NCBI GenBank assembly: GCA_945861265.1
Contig: CAMAUC010000012.1
Location: forward strand, 1 to 64,000
Direction: 5' to 3'
Length of the DNA: 64,000 nucleotides
DNA from: Rhizobium sp. Q54
Lineage (GTDB): Bacteria > Pseudomonadota > Alphaproteobacteria > Rhizobiales > Xanthobacteraceae
The translations under genes were made by a program, and so were the position numbers. Positions 35,635-44,298 of the stretch are shown here, piece after piece. Positions within the stretch are counted from its first letter, which is position 1, and every line of letters begins with the position of its first letter. Under the pieces are notes generated by a model that was not told the DNA's origin, searched no databases, and saw nothing but the letters and a program-made list of their open reading frames with translations.

Positions 35635-37179
35635 ATGTCTCCCTCACAGCCCGGCGGCTTCAGCTTCACAGTGGCGCTCGACGACGAGCAGGCCACGCAG
35701 CGGCTGATGGCGGACATTGCCGGGCTGATAGAGCCCGGCGACTTGATCACGCTGTCGGGCGATCTCGGCGCCGGAAAGACCGCGTTCGCCCGCGCCTTTA
35801 TCCGCCACATCGCCGGCAACGATACGATCGAGGTGCCGAGCCCGACCTTCACGCTGACGCAAAGTTACGACCTGCCGCGCTTTCCGGTGGTGCATGCGGA
35901 TCTGTACCGGCTGACCGACCCGGCCGAGCTGAATGAGCTTGGCTTCGAGGACGCGCCGGAAACGGCCGTGATGCTGCTGGAATGGCCCGACCGCGCTGGC
36001 CATCTCCTGCCGCCCGACCGGATCGACATCGCGCTCACTTTGTCGCCGCCGCGCGGCGAGACCTATCGAGACGCCCAGGTCACCGGCCACGGCACCTTCG
36101 CCGCGCGCGCCGAGCGCATCGCCACGATTCGCCGCTTTCTCAACGACAGCGGCTTTGGTCTCGCGGCGCGCCGCCGGATCCAGGGCGACGCCTCGACACG
36201 CTCCTATGAACGGCTGACGCATGACGGCAAAAGCTACATCCTGATGAACTCGCCGCGCCGCCCGGACGGGCCGCCGGTACGCGACGGCAAACCTTACAGC
36301 GCCATCGCGCATCTGGCCGAGAGCGTGACGCCGTTCGTCGCCATGGCGCGGGGCTTGCGCATGCTCGGCCTGTCGGCGCCCGGCATCTATGCCGCCGATC
36401 GCAACGCCGGCCTGCTGGTGCTGGAGGATTTTGGCAACGAATTGGTCGTCGAGGGCGATCCGCCGGCGCCGATCGAAGCGCGCTACGAGATCGCCGCCGA
36501 TCTCCTCGCCGCGCTGCATCGCGAACGCACGCCGGATACGCTGACGGTGGAACCAGGCGTGCAATATCATGTGCCGCGCTACGACATGGACGCCATGCTG
36601 ATCGAGACCGAGCTGCTGCTCGACTGGTTCCTGCCTTTGCTCGGCAACACGCCGACCGACGAGGTGCGCGACAGCTACATTGCCCTGTGGCGCGCGGCAC
36701 TGACGCCGGCGCTTGCCGCGCCGCAAACCTGGGTGCTGCGCGATTATCATTCGCCGAACCTGTTGTGGCTGCCGGAGCGCGACGGCATTGCTCGGATCGG
36801 CCTCTTGGATTTTCAGGATGCGATGATGGGCCCCGCGGCCTATGACGTCGCGTCGCTGTTGCAGGACGCGCGCGTCACCGTGCCGGAACAACTGGAGATC
36901 GGCTTGCTGTCGCGTTATACGCGCGCGCGGCTTGCCGCCGAGTCGGGCTTCGACGCCGCCGCTTTCGCGCAGCTTTATGCGACAATGGCCGCGCAGCGCG
37001 CGTCCAAGATTCTTGGCATCTTCGCCCGGCTCGACCGGCGCGACGGCAAGCCGCAATATTTGCGTCACATGCCGCGGGTATGGACCTATCTGCAGCGGTC
37101 GCTGGCGCATCCGGCTTTGGCGCCGCTCGGCGCCTGGTATCGCGCTAATGTCCCCGCGCCCAAGGTTAAATCGTCATGA
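35635..37179 (+). CDS. TsaE-AmgK fusion: tRNA t6A ATPase plus N-acetylmuramate/GlcNAc kinase
   Basis: 514 residues. Residues 1-155 are TsaE, the ATPase of tRNA t6A synthesis: Walker A GDLGAGKTAFARAF, VPSPTFTLTQSYD, HADLYRL and LLEWPDRAG. Residues about 165-510 are an APH-fold sugar kinase of the AmgK type (RRRIQGDASTRSYERLTHDG, catalytic LRDYHSPNLLWL, GLLDFQDAMMGPAAYD), which phosphorylates MurNAc and GlcNAc at C1. The stop overlaps the murU start (ATGA), which supports the AmgK role in the AmgK-MurU recycling route. Confidence 0.9.
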   Translation: MSPSQPGGFSFTVALDDEQATQRLMADIAGLIEPGDLITLSGDLGAGKTAFARAFIRHIAGNDTIEVPSPTFTLTQSYDLPRFPVVHADLYRLTDPAELNELGFEDAPETAVMLLEWPDRAGHLLPPDRIDIALTLSPPRGETYRDAQVTGHGTFAARAERIATIRRFLNDSGFGLAARRRIQGDASTRSYERLTHDGKSYILMNSPRRPDGPPVRDGKPYSAIAHLAESVTPFVAMARGLRMLGLSAPGIYAADRNAGLLVLEDFGNELVVEGDPPAPIEARYEIAADLLAALHRERTPDTLTVEPGVQYHVPRYDMDAMLIETELLLDWFLPLLGNTPTDEVRDSYIALWRAALTPALAAPQTWVLRDYHSPNLLWLPERDGIARIGLLDFQDAMMGPAAYDVASLLQDARVTVPEQLEIGLLSRYTRARLAAESGFDAAAFAQLYATMAAQRASKILGIFARLDRRDGKPQYLRHMPRVWTYLQRSLAHPALAPLGAWYRANVPAPKVKSS

Positions 37180-37901
37180 GCGAGAAGACACCGCAGGCCG
37201 CCATGGTGCTGGCCGCCGGCTTCGGCCAGCGCATGCGTCCGCTCACCGACAATATGCCGAAGCCGTTGGTCAAGGTTGCCGGCAGAGCGCTAATCGATCA
37301 CGTGCTCGATCGCCTTGCCGATGCCGGCGTCGCGCGCGCCGTGGTGAATGTGCATTACCTCGCCGAACAGATCGAACGCCATGTCGCCGCGCGCACAGCG
37401 CCGCGCGTGACGATTTCCGACGAGCGTGGCGTGCTGCTCGACACCGGCGGCGGCGTGGTCAAGGCGCTGCCGCTTCTCGGCGACGTGCCGTTCTTCCATA
37501 TCAATTCCGACACGATCTGGATCGACGGCGTGAAGCCCAATCTGACGCGGCTCGCCGACAGCTTCGATGCCGCGACGATGGACGCGCTGCTGCTGCTGGC
37601 GCCCGGCGCCGGCAGCATCGGCTATGCCGGACGCGGTGATTTTCTGATGGCGGCCGATGGCCGCCTGCGCGCGCGTCCCGAGCGCGACATCGCGCCCTTT
37701 GTCTATGCCGGCGCCGCGATTCTGTCGCCGCGCCTGTTCGATGACGCGCCACAGGGCGCCTTCTCGCTCACCAAGCTTTTTACCCGCGCCATCGAGGCCG
37801 GCCGCCTGCATGGGTTGCGCATGGAAGGCCTGTGGATGCATGTCGGCACGCCCGAAGCCATCACTGAGGCCGAACAGGCGATTGCCGAAAGCACCGGCTG
37901 A
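37176..37901 (+). CDS. murU: N-acetylmuramate alpha-1-phosphate uridylyltransferase MurU
   Basis: 241 residues. Nucleotidyltransferase fold: MVLAAGFGQRMRPLTDNMPK holds the G-x-G-x-R nucleotide signature and the Lys; INSDTIWIDG supplies the metal-binding Asp. With AmgK it turns recycled MurNAc into UDP-MurNAc, bypassing MurA and hence fosfomycin. Translationally coupled to the AmgK fusion and followed 12 bases later by a dipeptidase. Confidence 0.9.
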   Translation: MSEKTPQAAMVLAAGFGQRMRPLTDNMPKPLVKVAGRALIDHVLDRLADAGVARAVVNVHYLAEQIERHVAARTAPRVTISDERGVLLDTGGGVVKALPLLGDVPFFHINSDTIWIDGVKPNLTRLADSFDAATMDALLLLAPGAGSIGYAGRGDFLMAADGRLRARPERDIAPFVYAGAAILSPRLFDDAPQGAFSLTKLFTRAIEAGRLHGLRMEGLWMHVGTPEAITEAEQAIAESTG

Positions 37902-37913
37902 GGAGGCGACCCC

Positions 37914-38960
37914 ATGACGAAGCAGACGCCCATATTCGATGGCCACAACGACGTGCTGCTGCGTCTGTACAAATCGACCTCGGCCGATCCCGTCGCGGAT
38001 TTTCTCAACGGCGAGGAAGCCGGGCATATCGATTTGAAAAAAGCCAAAGCCGGTTCGCTCGCCGGCGGCCTGTTCGCGCTCTACTCGCCGTCGCCGGCGA
38101 AAGCCCGGCTGCCGGGCGGACAGCTATCGCCGGTTTTGCCGCCGCCTTTGAGCATGGACGAGGCGCGTCATTCAATCGTCGGCGAATTGGCGATTCTGCT
38201 GAGGATCGAACGGACGTCGAAAGGCGCCGTCGCCATTTGCCGGAATGTCGCGGACATCAGGTCGGCCATCGCGCGCGGCGCGCTGGCGGTGGTCGTGCAT
38301 ATCGAAGGCGCCGACGCCATCGATGCCGATCTGAATTTTCTCGACGTGCTTTATGGCGCCGGCTTGCGCTCGCTGGGCCCGGTCTGGAGCCGCACCAATA
38401 TTTTCGGCCATGGCGTATCGTTCGGCTTTCCTTCGAGCCCGGATACCGGCGACGGCCTGACGCAAGCCGGCGAAAATCTCGTGCGCGTCTGCAACGAGAT
38501 GCGGATATTGATCGATCTGTCGCACATTACCGAGAAAGGTTTCTGGGATGTCGCGCGCCTGTCGAAGGCGCCGCTGATTGCGACGCATTCGAACGCGCAT
38601 GCATTGTGCCCGTCGGCGAGAAATCTGACCGACCGGCAACTCGACGCGATCCGCGACTCGCGCGGCATGGTCGGGCTGAACTTTGCCACCGGCTTTCTTC
38701 GCCCCGACGGGGCGATGAACCCGGATACCGGCATCGACGTGATGGTCCGCCACCTCGACTATCTCATCGACAGGCTGGGCGAGGATCGCGTCGGCCTGGG
38801 TTCCGATTTCGACGGCGCTACTGTGCCAGCGGCCATCGGTTCCGCCGCCGGCCTGCCGGTGCTGATCGACGCACTTCGCGCCAAAGGCTATTCCGAGCCG
38901 CTGCTGAGCAAACTGGGTTCCGGCAACTGGCTCGACGTGCTCGAACGCACGATCGGCTAG
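37914..38960 (+). CDS. Membrane dipeptidase (M19, renal dipeptidase family)
   Basis: 348 residues, preceded by GGAGGCGACC. Zinc dipeptidase with the H-x-D ligands in PIFDGHNDVLLRLY, bridging Glu in VVHIEGADAIDADL, and His ligands in IATHSNAHALCPSARNLTD. The substrate-binding HITEKGFWDV and GLGSDFDGA follow. M19 enzymes cleave D,L- or L,D-dipeptides; beside amgK-murU, peptide release from cell-wall fragments is a fair guess. No signal peptide is seen, so it is probably cytoplasmic. Confidence 0.92.
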   Translation: MTKQTPIFDGHNDVLLRLYKSTSADPVADFLNGEEAGHIDLKKAKAGSLAGGLFALYSPSPAKARLPGGQLSPVLPPPLSMDEARHSIVGELAILLRIERTSKGAVAICRNVADIRSAIARGALAVVVHIEGADAIDADLNFLDVLYGAGLRSLGPVWSRTNIFGHGVSFGFPSSPDTGDGLTQAGENLVRVCNEMRILIDLSHITEKGFWDVARLSKAPLIATHSNAHALCPSARNLTDRQLDAIRDSRGMVGLNFATGFLRPDGAMNPDTGIDVMVRHLDYLIDRLGEDRVGLGSDFDGATVPAAIGSAAGLPVLIDALRAKGYSEPLLSKLGSGNWLDVLERTIG

Positions 38961-38997
38961 CACTTGGTTGGCTGAAGTATTACCGGAATGTGGGGAG

Positions 38998-39074
38998 TGG
39001 CGCGCCCGAGACGATTCGAACGTCCGACCTTTGCCTTCGGAGGGCAACGCTCTATCCAGCTGAGCTACGGGCGC
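38998..39074 (-). tRNA. tRNA-Arg (anticodon CCG)
   Basis: 77 bases with encoded CCA. Acceptor GCGCCCG pairs with CGGGCGC; D-arm AGCTCAGCTGGATAGAGC; anticodon stem TTGCC/GGCAA closes the loop CTCCGAA, giving anticodon CCG for the CGG codon; T-arm contains GTTCGAATC. All four arms are complete. Confidence 0.96.
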
Positions 39075-39264
39075 CTGCGGACTGCATAGACCAAACCGGC
39101 CGCATCGGCAACGGGCCGGCAAAGCGGTAAAAGCCGCCGCAAGTGCAGCAAAATGTGAGCTTTATGTGCGTAAGCTCGAGGCGGCGCGCCAGATAGCTTG
39201 CATTAGCTGGCGAATCTCATAGTGGTCATTACGTGCGCATTTTGCGCTTAAGGAGCACTTTCAA

Positions 39265-39591
39265 ATGGCAAAAGCAGCCGCCGCAAAGGCCGCGCCCGCG
39301 AAACCGAAGGCCAGCAAGCCGATCACCACCAAGCATCTGGTGGCCACGCTCGCGGAACAGCATGAGCTCACCAAGAAGGCGAGCCAGGACATGTTCGACG
39401 ATCTGATCGCGATGATCACCAAGCACCTGAAAAAGGGTGAACGGGTCAAGATCGCCGGCCTCGGCATTTTGCAGGTGCGCAAGCGCGCCGCCCGCATGGG
39501 CCGCAACCCGGCCACCGGCGAAGCGATCAAGATCAAGGCGTCGAAGAAAGTCGCCTTCCGCGCCGCCAAGGATCTCAAGGAAGCGATCTGA
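39265..39591 (+). CDS. hup: HU-family DNA-binding protein with basic N-terminal extension
   Basis: 108 residues. An Ala/Lys/Pro-rich tail of about 22 residues (MAKAAAAKAAPAKPKASKPI) precedes a full HU fold: LVATLAEQHELTKKASQDMF, GERVKIAGLGILQVRKRAAR and GRNPATGEAIKIKASKKVAF. Nucleoid-compacting protein; the histone-like tail may add DNA contacts. AAGGAGCACTTTC precedes the ATG. A terminator follows. Confidence 0.93.
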   Translation: MAKAAAAKAAPAKPKASKPITTKHLVATLAEQHELTKKASQDMFDDLIAMITKHLKKGERVKIAGLGILQVRKRAARMGRNPATGEAIKIKASKKVAFRAAKDLKEAI

Positions 39592-39617
39592 CGCTTGCGC
39601 TTAAGCGTCGGACTCCA

Positions 39618-39648
39618 AAGCCCCGCCGGGAAACTGGCGGGGTTTTTT
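39618..39648 (+). terminator. Rho-independent terminator after the HU gene
   Basis: CCCCGCC (39621-39627), loop GGGAAACT, GGCGGGG (39636-39642), then TTTTTT. Confidence 0.92.
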
Positions 39649-39684
39649 GTTTGGCCGGTTCATGGTGCCGCAATCTCGCTTGTC

Positions 39685-39749
39685 GTCCCCGCGTAGGCGG
39701 GGACCCCGCACTTTTGGACTAAGGGCTGGATGCCCGCCTTCGCGGGCAT
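39685..39749. repeat. Dispersed twin-hairpin repeat (GTCCCCGC / ATGCCCGC)
   Basis: Two perfect 8-bp hairpins: GTCCCCGC-GTAG-GCGGGGAC (39685-39704) and ATGCCCGC-CTTC-GCGGGCAT (39730-39749). This type is widespread in alphaproteobacterial intergenic regions. It lies in a 404-base gene-free stretch (39592-39995) that also holds the HU terminator, a short CTCCCCCTCC fragment near 39890 and the promoter of the next gene. Confidence 0.75.
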
Positions 39750-39923
39750 GACGGCAAAACACGTTTTGACATTAATTCCTACTGAATATATGCCCAATCC
39801 GTCCTGCTTATCGAGGTCGCTGTCATGAGCGTCAGGATGGTGGAGCAGGGCGCGGCGCCCGCGGGCGGTGAGACACGCACTCATCGCGCTCCCCCTCCAG
39901 GGGAGGGTGAAGTAGAGCCTCTC

Positions 39924-39950
39924 TTGCTGCCCCCTAATCCGGTCTATAAT
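39924..39950 (+). promoter_or_regulatory. Sigma-70-like promoter upstream of the acyl-CoA dehydrogenase
   Basis: TTGCTG (39924-39929), 15-base spacer, TATAAT (39945-39950), one of the few consensus -10 boxes in this GC-rich window. The ATG is 45 bases downstream, behind AGGAGAAAG. Confidence 0.6.
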
Positions 39951-39995
39951 GACGGCCAAGAAGTTTCGCCGTTGAGTTCCCAGGAGAAAGCCCCG

Positions 39996-41213
39996 ATGTC
40001 GCAGCCGGCCGAAAAGCGCGAAGGCAAACCCGCAATGCTGAAGGATCGTGACTTCCAGTGGGAGGACCCGCTCGGCATCGAATTCGAATTGACCGAGGAA
40101 GAGCGCATGGTGCGCGACACCGCGCGCGGCTTCGCGCAAAGCTACCTGATGCCGCGCATCAAGGAAGCTTACGCCAACGAAACGCACGACCCGAACAACC
40201 TGCCGGAGATGGGCAAGCTCGGCCTGCTCGGCCCGACCATCCCTGAGGAATACGGCGGCGCGGGTCTCGGCTATGTCAGTTACGGTTTGATCGCGCGCGA
40301 ACTCGAGCGCGTCGATTCAGGTTATCGCTCGACCATGTCGGTGCAGTCGTCGCTGGTGATGCATCCGATCTATGCCTACGGCAACGAAGCGCAGCGCCGC
40401 AAATATCTGCCCAAGCTCGCGACCGGCGAATGGGTCGGCTGCTTCGGCCTCACCGAACCCGATCACGGCTCCGATCCGGGATCGATGGTGACGCGCGCCG
40501 AGAAGGTCGCCGGCGGCTTCAAGCTCAACGGCGCCAAGACCTGGATTTCCAACGCGCCTTTCGCCGACGTCGCGGTGGTCTGGGCGAAACTCGACGGCGT
40601 CATTCGCGGTTTCATCGTCGAGCGCGGCACCAAGGGTTTCTCGACGCCGAAGATCGAGGGCAAGCTTAGCTTGCGCGCCTCGACCACCGGCGAGATCGTT
40701 CTGGTCGACTGCGTCATTCCGGAAGAGAATCTCTTGCCGAATGCGCAAGGCCTTGCCGGTCCGTTCGGCTGTCTCAACAATGCACGCTACGGCATCGCCT
40801 GGGGCGTGATGGGCGCGGCGGAATTCTGCTGGCACGCGGCGCGTCAATACACGCTCGACCGCAAGCAGTTCAACCGGCCGCTCGCCGCCAATCAATTGGT
40901 GCAGAAGAAGCTCGCCGACATGCAAACCGAGATCGCGCTCGGCACCGCCGGTGCGCTGCGCCTTGGCCGCATGCTCGAGCAGGGCAAGGCGGCGCCGCCG
41001 TCGATCTCGCTGATGAAGCGCAACAACTGCGGCAAGGCGCTCGACATCGCCCGCGTCGCCCGCGACATGCACGGCGGCAACGGCATCTCCGGCGAGTATC
41101 ATGTGATGCGCGTGCTCTCGAACCTCGAGACCGTCAACACCTACGAAGGCACGCACGACATCCACGCGCTGATCCTCGGCCGCGCCCAGACGGGGATACA
41201 GGCGTTTTTTTAG
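39996..41213 (+). CDS. gcdH: Acyl-CoA dehydrogenase, glutaryl-CoA dehydrogenase type
   Basis: 405 residues from ATG 39996. FAD enzyme that oxidises and decarboxylates glutaryl-CoA to crotonyl-CoA in lysine and aromatic breakdown. [19 protein letters not shown] and [18 protein letters not shown] line the FAD/substrate site; the catalytic Glu is in [17 protein letters not shown], the GCDH form of this motif. [16 protein letters not shown] follows family pattern. The assignment to glutaryl-CoA is from similarity; no partner genes adjoin. Confidence 0.9.
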   Translation: MSQPAEKREGKPAMLKDRDFQWEDPLGIEFELTEEERMVRDTARGFAQSYLMPRIKEAYANETHDPNNLPEMGKLGLLGPTIPEEYGGAGLGYVSYGLIARELERVDSGYRSTMSVQSSLVMHPIYAYGNEAQRRKYLPKLATGEWVGCFGLTEPDHGSDPGSMVTRAEKVAGGFKLNGAKTWISNAPFADVAVVWAKLDGVIRGFIVERGTKGFSTPKIEGKLSLRASTTGEIVLVDCVIPEENLLPNAQGLAGPFGCLNNARYGIAWGVMGAAEFCWHAARQYTLDRKQFNRPLAANQLVQKKLADMQTEIALGTAGALRLGRMLEQGKAAPPSISLMKRNNCGKALDIARVARDMHGGNGISGEYHVMRVLSNLETVNTYEGTHDIHALILGRAQTGIQAFF

Positions 41214-41220
41214 TTCTCTT

Positions 41221-41324
41221 GTCCCGGACGCGGCGCAGCGCGCTCGCGGTGCGCCGCAGATCCGGGACCATTCCACACTCCTGTCTATGGGACGGTCCCG
41301 GCTCTCGCTTCGCTCGTCCGGGAC
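41221..41324. repeat. GTCCCGG palindromic repeat, copy 3 (double)
   Basis: First palindrome 41221-41269 with arms GTCCCGGA and TCCGGGAC and inner GGCGCAGCG-type arms. Second, 41295-41324, has arms GTCCCGG and CCGGGAC around CTCTCGCTTCGCTCGT. Same family as the pair around the GIY-YIG gene near 19.4-19.8 kb. Confidence 0.7.
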
Positions 41325-41336
41325 AAGGCATCTAAG

Positions 41337-42107
41337 ATGTCCCTCCACACCATCGTCATGCTTTTCATCGCCGGTATCGGCGGTGGCGCGCTCACCTCGC
41401 TGGTCGGCGGCGCGGCCGTCGTCACCTATCCGGCTTTGATCGCCGCCGGCATTGCGCCGCTGCCGGCCACCGCTTGCAATCTCTGCGCCTCGTTTCCCGG
41501 CGCATTCCTCGCTGCATTGTCGGATCGCTGCCAGTTGCCGAAGCTCGATCGCGCTTTCGTCGGCATGGTGCTGGCCTCGATGCTGGGCGCCGCGCTCGGC
41601 GCATTGTTGTTGCTGGCAACGCCGCAACGTGTGTTCGCCATGCTGGTGCCGCTGCTGCTCGGCTTTGCCACCGTGCTGTTCGCCTTCGCCCGGCCGATCG
41701 GTGATTGGCTGCGCGCCCGCGCGCATAGCAAGGGCCGCGCCATCGACTTCAGCGTCACCAACTTGAAAATGCTTCTGCCGGTGTCGTTCTACGGCGGCTA
41801 TTTCGGTGCCGGCGTCGGCGTGCTGCTGCTGGCCGTGATGACCCTGGCGACGCGCGGCGATTACCGCTCGGCCAATGTTGCGAAAAATCTGGTGACCAGC
41901 CTCAACAGCGGCGTCGCGGCGGCGATCTTCATCTCGCAGGGCATCGTCATCTGGCCGGAGACTTTGGCGCTGATGGCGGGCTCCATCGTCGGCGGCCAGC
42001 TCGGCGCGTCGGTCGCCCGCATCGCGCCGCGCGAGGTGATGCGCATCGCGGTCACCGCCGTCGGCGCGCTGCTCACCGGCTATTTCGCGTGGATCTACTG
42101 GTTCTGA
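41337..42107 (+). CDS. TauE/SafE-family sulfite/organosulfonate exporter
   Basis: 256 residues, about eight transmembrane helices. GIGGGALTSLVGGAAVVTYP and FYGGYFGAGVGVLLLAVMTL are the two repeated TauE core motifs. Exports sulfite, sulfonates or other small anions; substrate unknown. Convergent with the next hydrolase gene, the two ends abutting. Confidence 0.9.
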   Translation: MSLHTIVMLFIAGIGGGALTSLVGGAAVVTYPALIAAGIAPLPATACNLCASFPGAFLAALSDRCQLPKLDRAFVGMVLASMLGAALGALLLLATPQRVFAMLVPLLLGFATVLFAFARPIGDWLRARAHSKGRAIDFSVTNLKMLLPVSFYGGYFGAGVGVLLLAVMTLATRGDYRSANVAKNLVTSLNSGVAAAIFISQGIVIWPETLALMAGSIVGGQLGASVARIAPREVMRIAVTAVGALLTGYFAWIYWF

Positions 42108-42953
42108 TTACAGAGTAAGATCTTGCGTCTGCCGCGCCAGTTCGACCACGCGCTTCGTCATCGCGCTGTTGGCATCGGTCAGCGGATCGAGCACGGTGAA
42201 ATGATTGGCACCCGCGATTTCCTCATAACGGGTTTGCGCGGTGCCCTGCCAGCCGTCGGCGATGATCCTGCTCTGCCGCAGGAATTCCGCCGATTCGATG
42301 CCGCCGACAACGGCATCCAATGTTCGGCCGACCGGCACCTGCCAGTAGAGCGGCGAAACATCATGTGCGGTCTTGTCGGTGAGCTTGAGATCGGCGTTCT
42401 GCGACACGTGCGTCAGCGGCGCCAGATCGAACACGCCGGAGATCGCGTAAGCCGCAGGCACCAGATCGTTCGGCGCGCTTGGGTCGAGCGTCGTCCACTC
42501 CGTCGCGGCCATGCAGGCGGCCAAATGGCCACCGGCCGAATGGCCATAGACCATCACCCGCTTCCTGTGCGTGTGCCACAGCGTCAGACAGGCGGCGCGC
42601 ATCTGCTCGACGATCGTGGCGATCGAAACCGAGGGACACAGATCGTAGCCGACGATGGCGACATTCACGCCATGCGCGTTGGCGCCCTGCGCCATCTGGC
42701 TGAACATCGACGGTGCGAGCGCGCGCCACCAGCCGCCGTGAATGAACATGGCCAGCGGCGCGTCGGGCTTCGCATCCTTGCCCGGAAAAAGATCGATGGT
42801 CTGGCGTGGCGATGACCCGTAAGCAATGCCGAGTTTCGCGCCGGGCGAGGCGGTGCGATAGGCGTCGGTTTCGCGCTGCCATCGCTCGAAGATCGCGGGA
42901 TGCTCCGGCACGCGGGCGCGGTTGTCGTATTCCTTTTCGTAGTCGATCGGCAT
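42108..42953 (-). CDS. Alpha/beta hydrolase, kynurenine formamidase-like
   Basis: 281 residues from ATG 42953 (MPIDYEKEYDNRARVPEHPA). Oxyanion hole HGGWW, nucleophile elbow YGHSAGGHLA, Asp in GIESAEFL-type region and His in GANHFTVLDPL. HSL-like family IV; the ADYDLCPSVSI-like segment (VGYDLCPSVSI) resembles eukaryotic-type kynurenine formamidases, so amide or ester hydrolysis of an aromatic metabolite is possible. Confidence 0.85.
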   Translation of the reverse strand: MPIDYEKEYDNRARVPEHPAIFERWQRETDAYRTASPGAKLGIAYGSSPRQTIDLFPGKDAKPDAPLAMFIHGGWWRALAPSMFSQMAQGANAHGVNVAIVGYDLCPSVSIATIVEQMRAACLTLWHTHRKRVMVYGHSAGGHLAACMAATEWTTLDPSAPNDLVPAAYAISGVFDLAPLTHVSQNADLKLTDKTAHDVSPLYWQVPVGRTLDAVVGGIESAEFLRQSRIIADGWQGTAQTRYEEIAGANHFTVLDPLTDANSAMTKRVVELARQTQDLTL

Positions 42954-43058
42954 GCGGGGACCTCGCGGGAACTCTTGAAAGCGCGCGAGATTGGCGCAAG
43001 CGCCGCGCCGGAGCAAGTCAGGTGCGCAGTCTGCCGGAATGCGCTACACTCTGATGGC

Positions 43059-43544
43059 ATGCTTCCGGTCAGCAAACCGCTTCTCGTGCCCATCGACGGC
43101 CGCCAGTCGGAGACCGCGCTTTCCGTCGCGCGCGGCACCGCGCGGCTGTTGCACGCGCACGGATTTTCCGTGGTCAGCGAATTGCCGCTGCCGTCCGGAC
43201 GCCGCGCCGATCTGGTGGCGCTCGATTCGGGCGGCACGATCTGGATCGTCGAGATCAAGTCCTCGGTCGCCGATTTTCGGGCCGACCAGAAATGGCAGGA
43301 CTACCGCGCCCATTGCGACCGGCTGTTCTTCGCCACCGCGCAGGATGTGCCGTGCGAGATTTTTCCGCCAGACGCCGGGCTGATTGTCGCCGATCATTTC
43401 GGCGCCGCGTTTCACTGCGAGGCGCCGGAGCATCGGCTGGCGGCGGCAACGCGCAAGGCGATGCTGCTGTTGTTCGCGCGCGCGGCGGCGCGGCGTCTGC
43501 AGTCGCTGGTCGATCCGGCGGGGCCTTACGAGGCGATGGATTAG
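43059..43544 (+). CDS. mmcB: MmcB-family DNA repair protein
   Basis: 161 residues from ATG 43059. PD-(D/E)xK nuclease-like fold: RRADLVALDSGGTIWIVEIK contains the Asp and the E-x-K pair, followed by SSVADFRADQKWQDYRAHCD. MmcB is SOS-linked and needed for mitomycin C resistance in Caulobacter. It neighbours actR-actS in other Rhizobiales. Its stop adjoins a 38-bp tandem repeat. Confidence 0.88.
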   Translation: MLPVSKPLLVPIDGRQSETALSVARGTARLLHAHGFSVVSELPLPSGRRADLVALDSGGTIWIVEIKSSVADFRADQKWQDYRAHCDRLFFATAQDVPCEIFPPDAGLIVADHFGAAFHCEAPEHRLAAATRKAMLLLFARAAARRLQSLVDPAGPYEAMD

Positions 43545-43620
43545 CGCGGCGCCCGCAAGTTCATGAAGACGGTCTCCGCTACCGCGGCGCCCGCATTTTC
43601 ATGAAGACGGTCTCCGCTAC
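43545..43620. repeat. Two-copy tandem repeat of 38 bp
   Basis: Units at 43545-43582 and 43583-43620 differ at two bases only (GCAAGTTC versus GCATTTTC). CGCGG after the second unit looks like the start of a third. It spans the gap between the mmcB stop and the actR stop, and the actR stop codon (43617-43619 on this strand) lies inside unit 2. Confidence 0.93.
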
Positions 43621-44183
43621 CGCGGAGCCCTTTTGGCCAAGATCCGCTGCAAGGTGCGGCGGTGCATGTTCAGCCGGCGCGCCGTTTCCGAAACATTGCG
43701 GCCGCACAATTCGTAGATGCGCTGGATATGCTCCCAGCGCACGCGGTCGGCGGACATCGGATTTTCCGGCGGCTCGATCTTGATGTTCTCGTGCGCCAGC
43801 AGCGCGGCCAGCACGTCGTCGGCGTCGACCGGCTTGGCCAGATAATCGACGGCACCGAGCTTCACCGCGTTGACCGCGGTGGCGATATTGCCGTAGCCGG
43901 TCAGGATGATGCCGCGCGCGTCCGGCCGGCAGCGCTTGAGAGCCGAAATGACATCGAGCCCGTTGCCGTCGCCGAGCCGCATGTCGACCACCGCGAAGGC
44001 CGGCGCGGCGCGCTCGACCTGCAACAGCCCGTCGGCGACCGATTCGGCGGTGGTCACGGCAAAGCCGCGCTGCTCCAGCGCCTTGGCCAGCCGCTGCAGA
44101 AATGAACGGTCGTCCTCGACGACCAGCACGGTTCGCTCGCCGGAATAATCGATCGCAACCGGAGCGCCGACGATGTCGTTCAT
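43617..44183 (-). CDS. actR: Redox response regulator ActR (RegA/PrrA family)
   Basis: 188 residues from ATG 44183. Receiver domain with acidic pair in VLVVEDDRSFL, phospho-acceptor Asp in FAVVDMRLGDGNGLD and Lys in LAKPVDADDV; then a Pro linker and the Fis-type helix-turn-helix NVSETARRLNMHRRTLQRIL, near-invariant in RegA/ActR. Global regulator of respiration, CO2 and N2 fixation, and acid tolerance. Lies 115 bases downstream of actS. Confidence 0.95.
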   Translation of the reverse strand: MNDIVGAPVAIDYSGERTVLVVEDDRSFLQRLAKALEQRGFAVTTAESVADGLLQVERAAPAFAVVDMRLGDGNGLDVISALKRCRPDARGIILTGYGNIATAVNAVKLGAVDYLAKPVDADDVLAALLAHENIKIEPPENPMSADRVRWEHIQRIYELCGRNVSETARRLNMHRRTLQRILAKRAPR

Positions 44184-44298
44184 GGCAAGATTCACGGTTT
44201 CATCCCACATTTGGCCGCTTTGGGCCGTTCTGGTAGCGGTCACGCCCCCTTATACCGCGTAAAAATCGTATAAACAAATGGCTATGGCGGCCGCCTGA

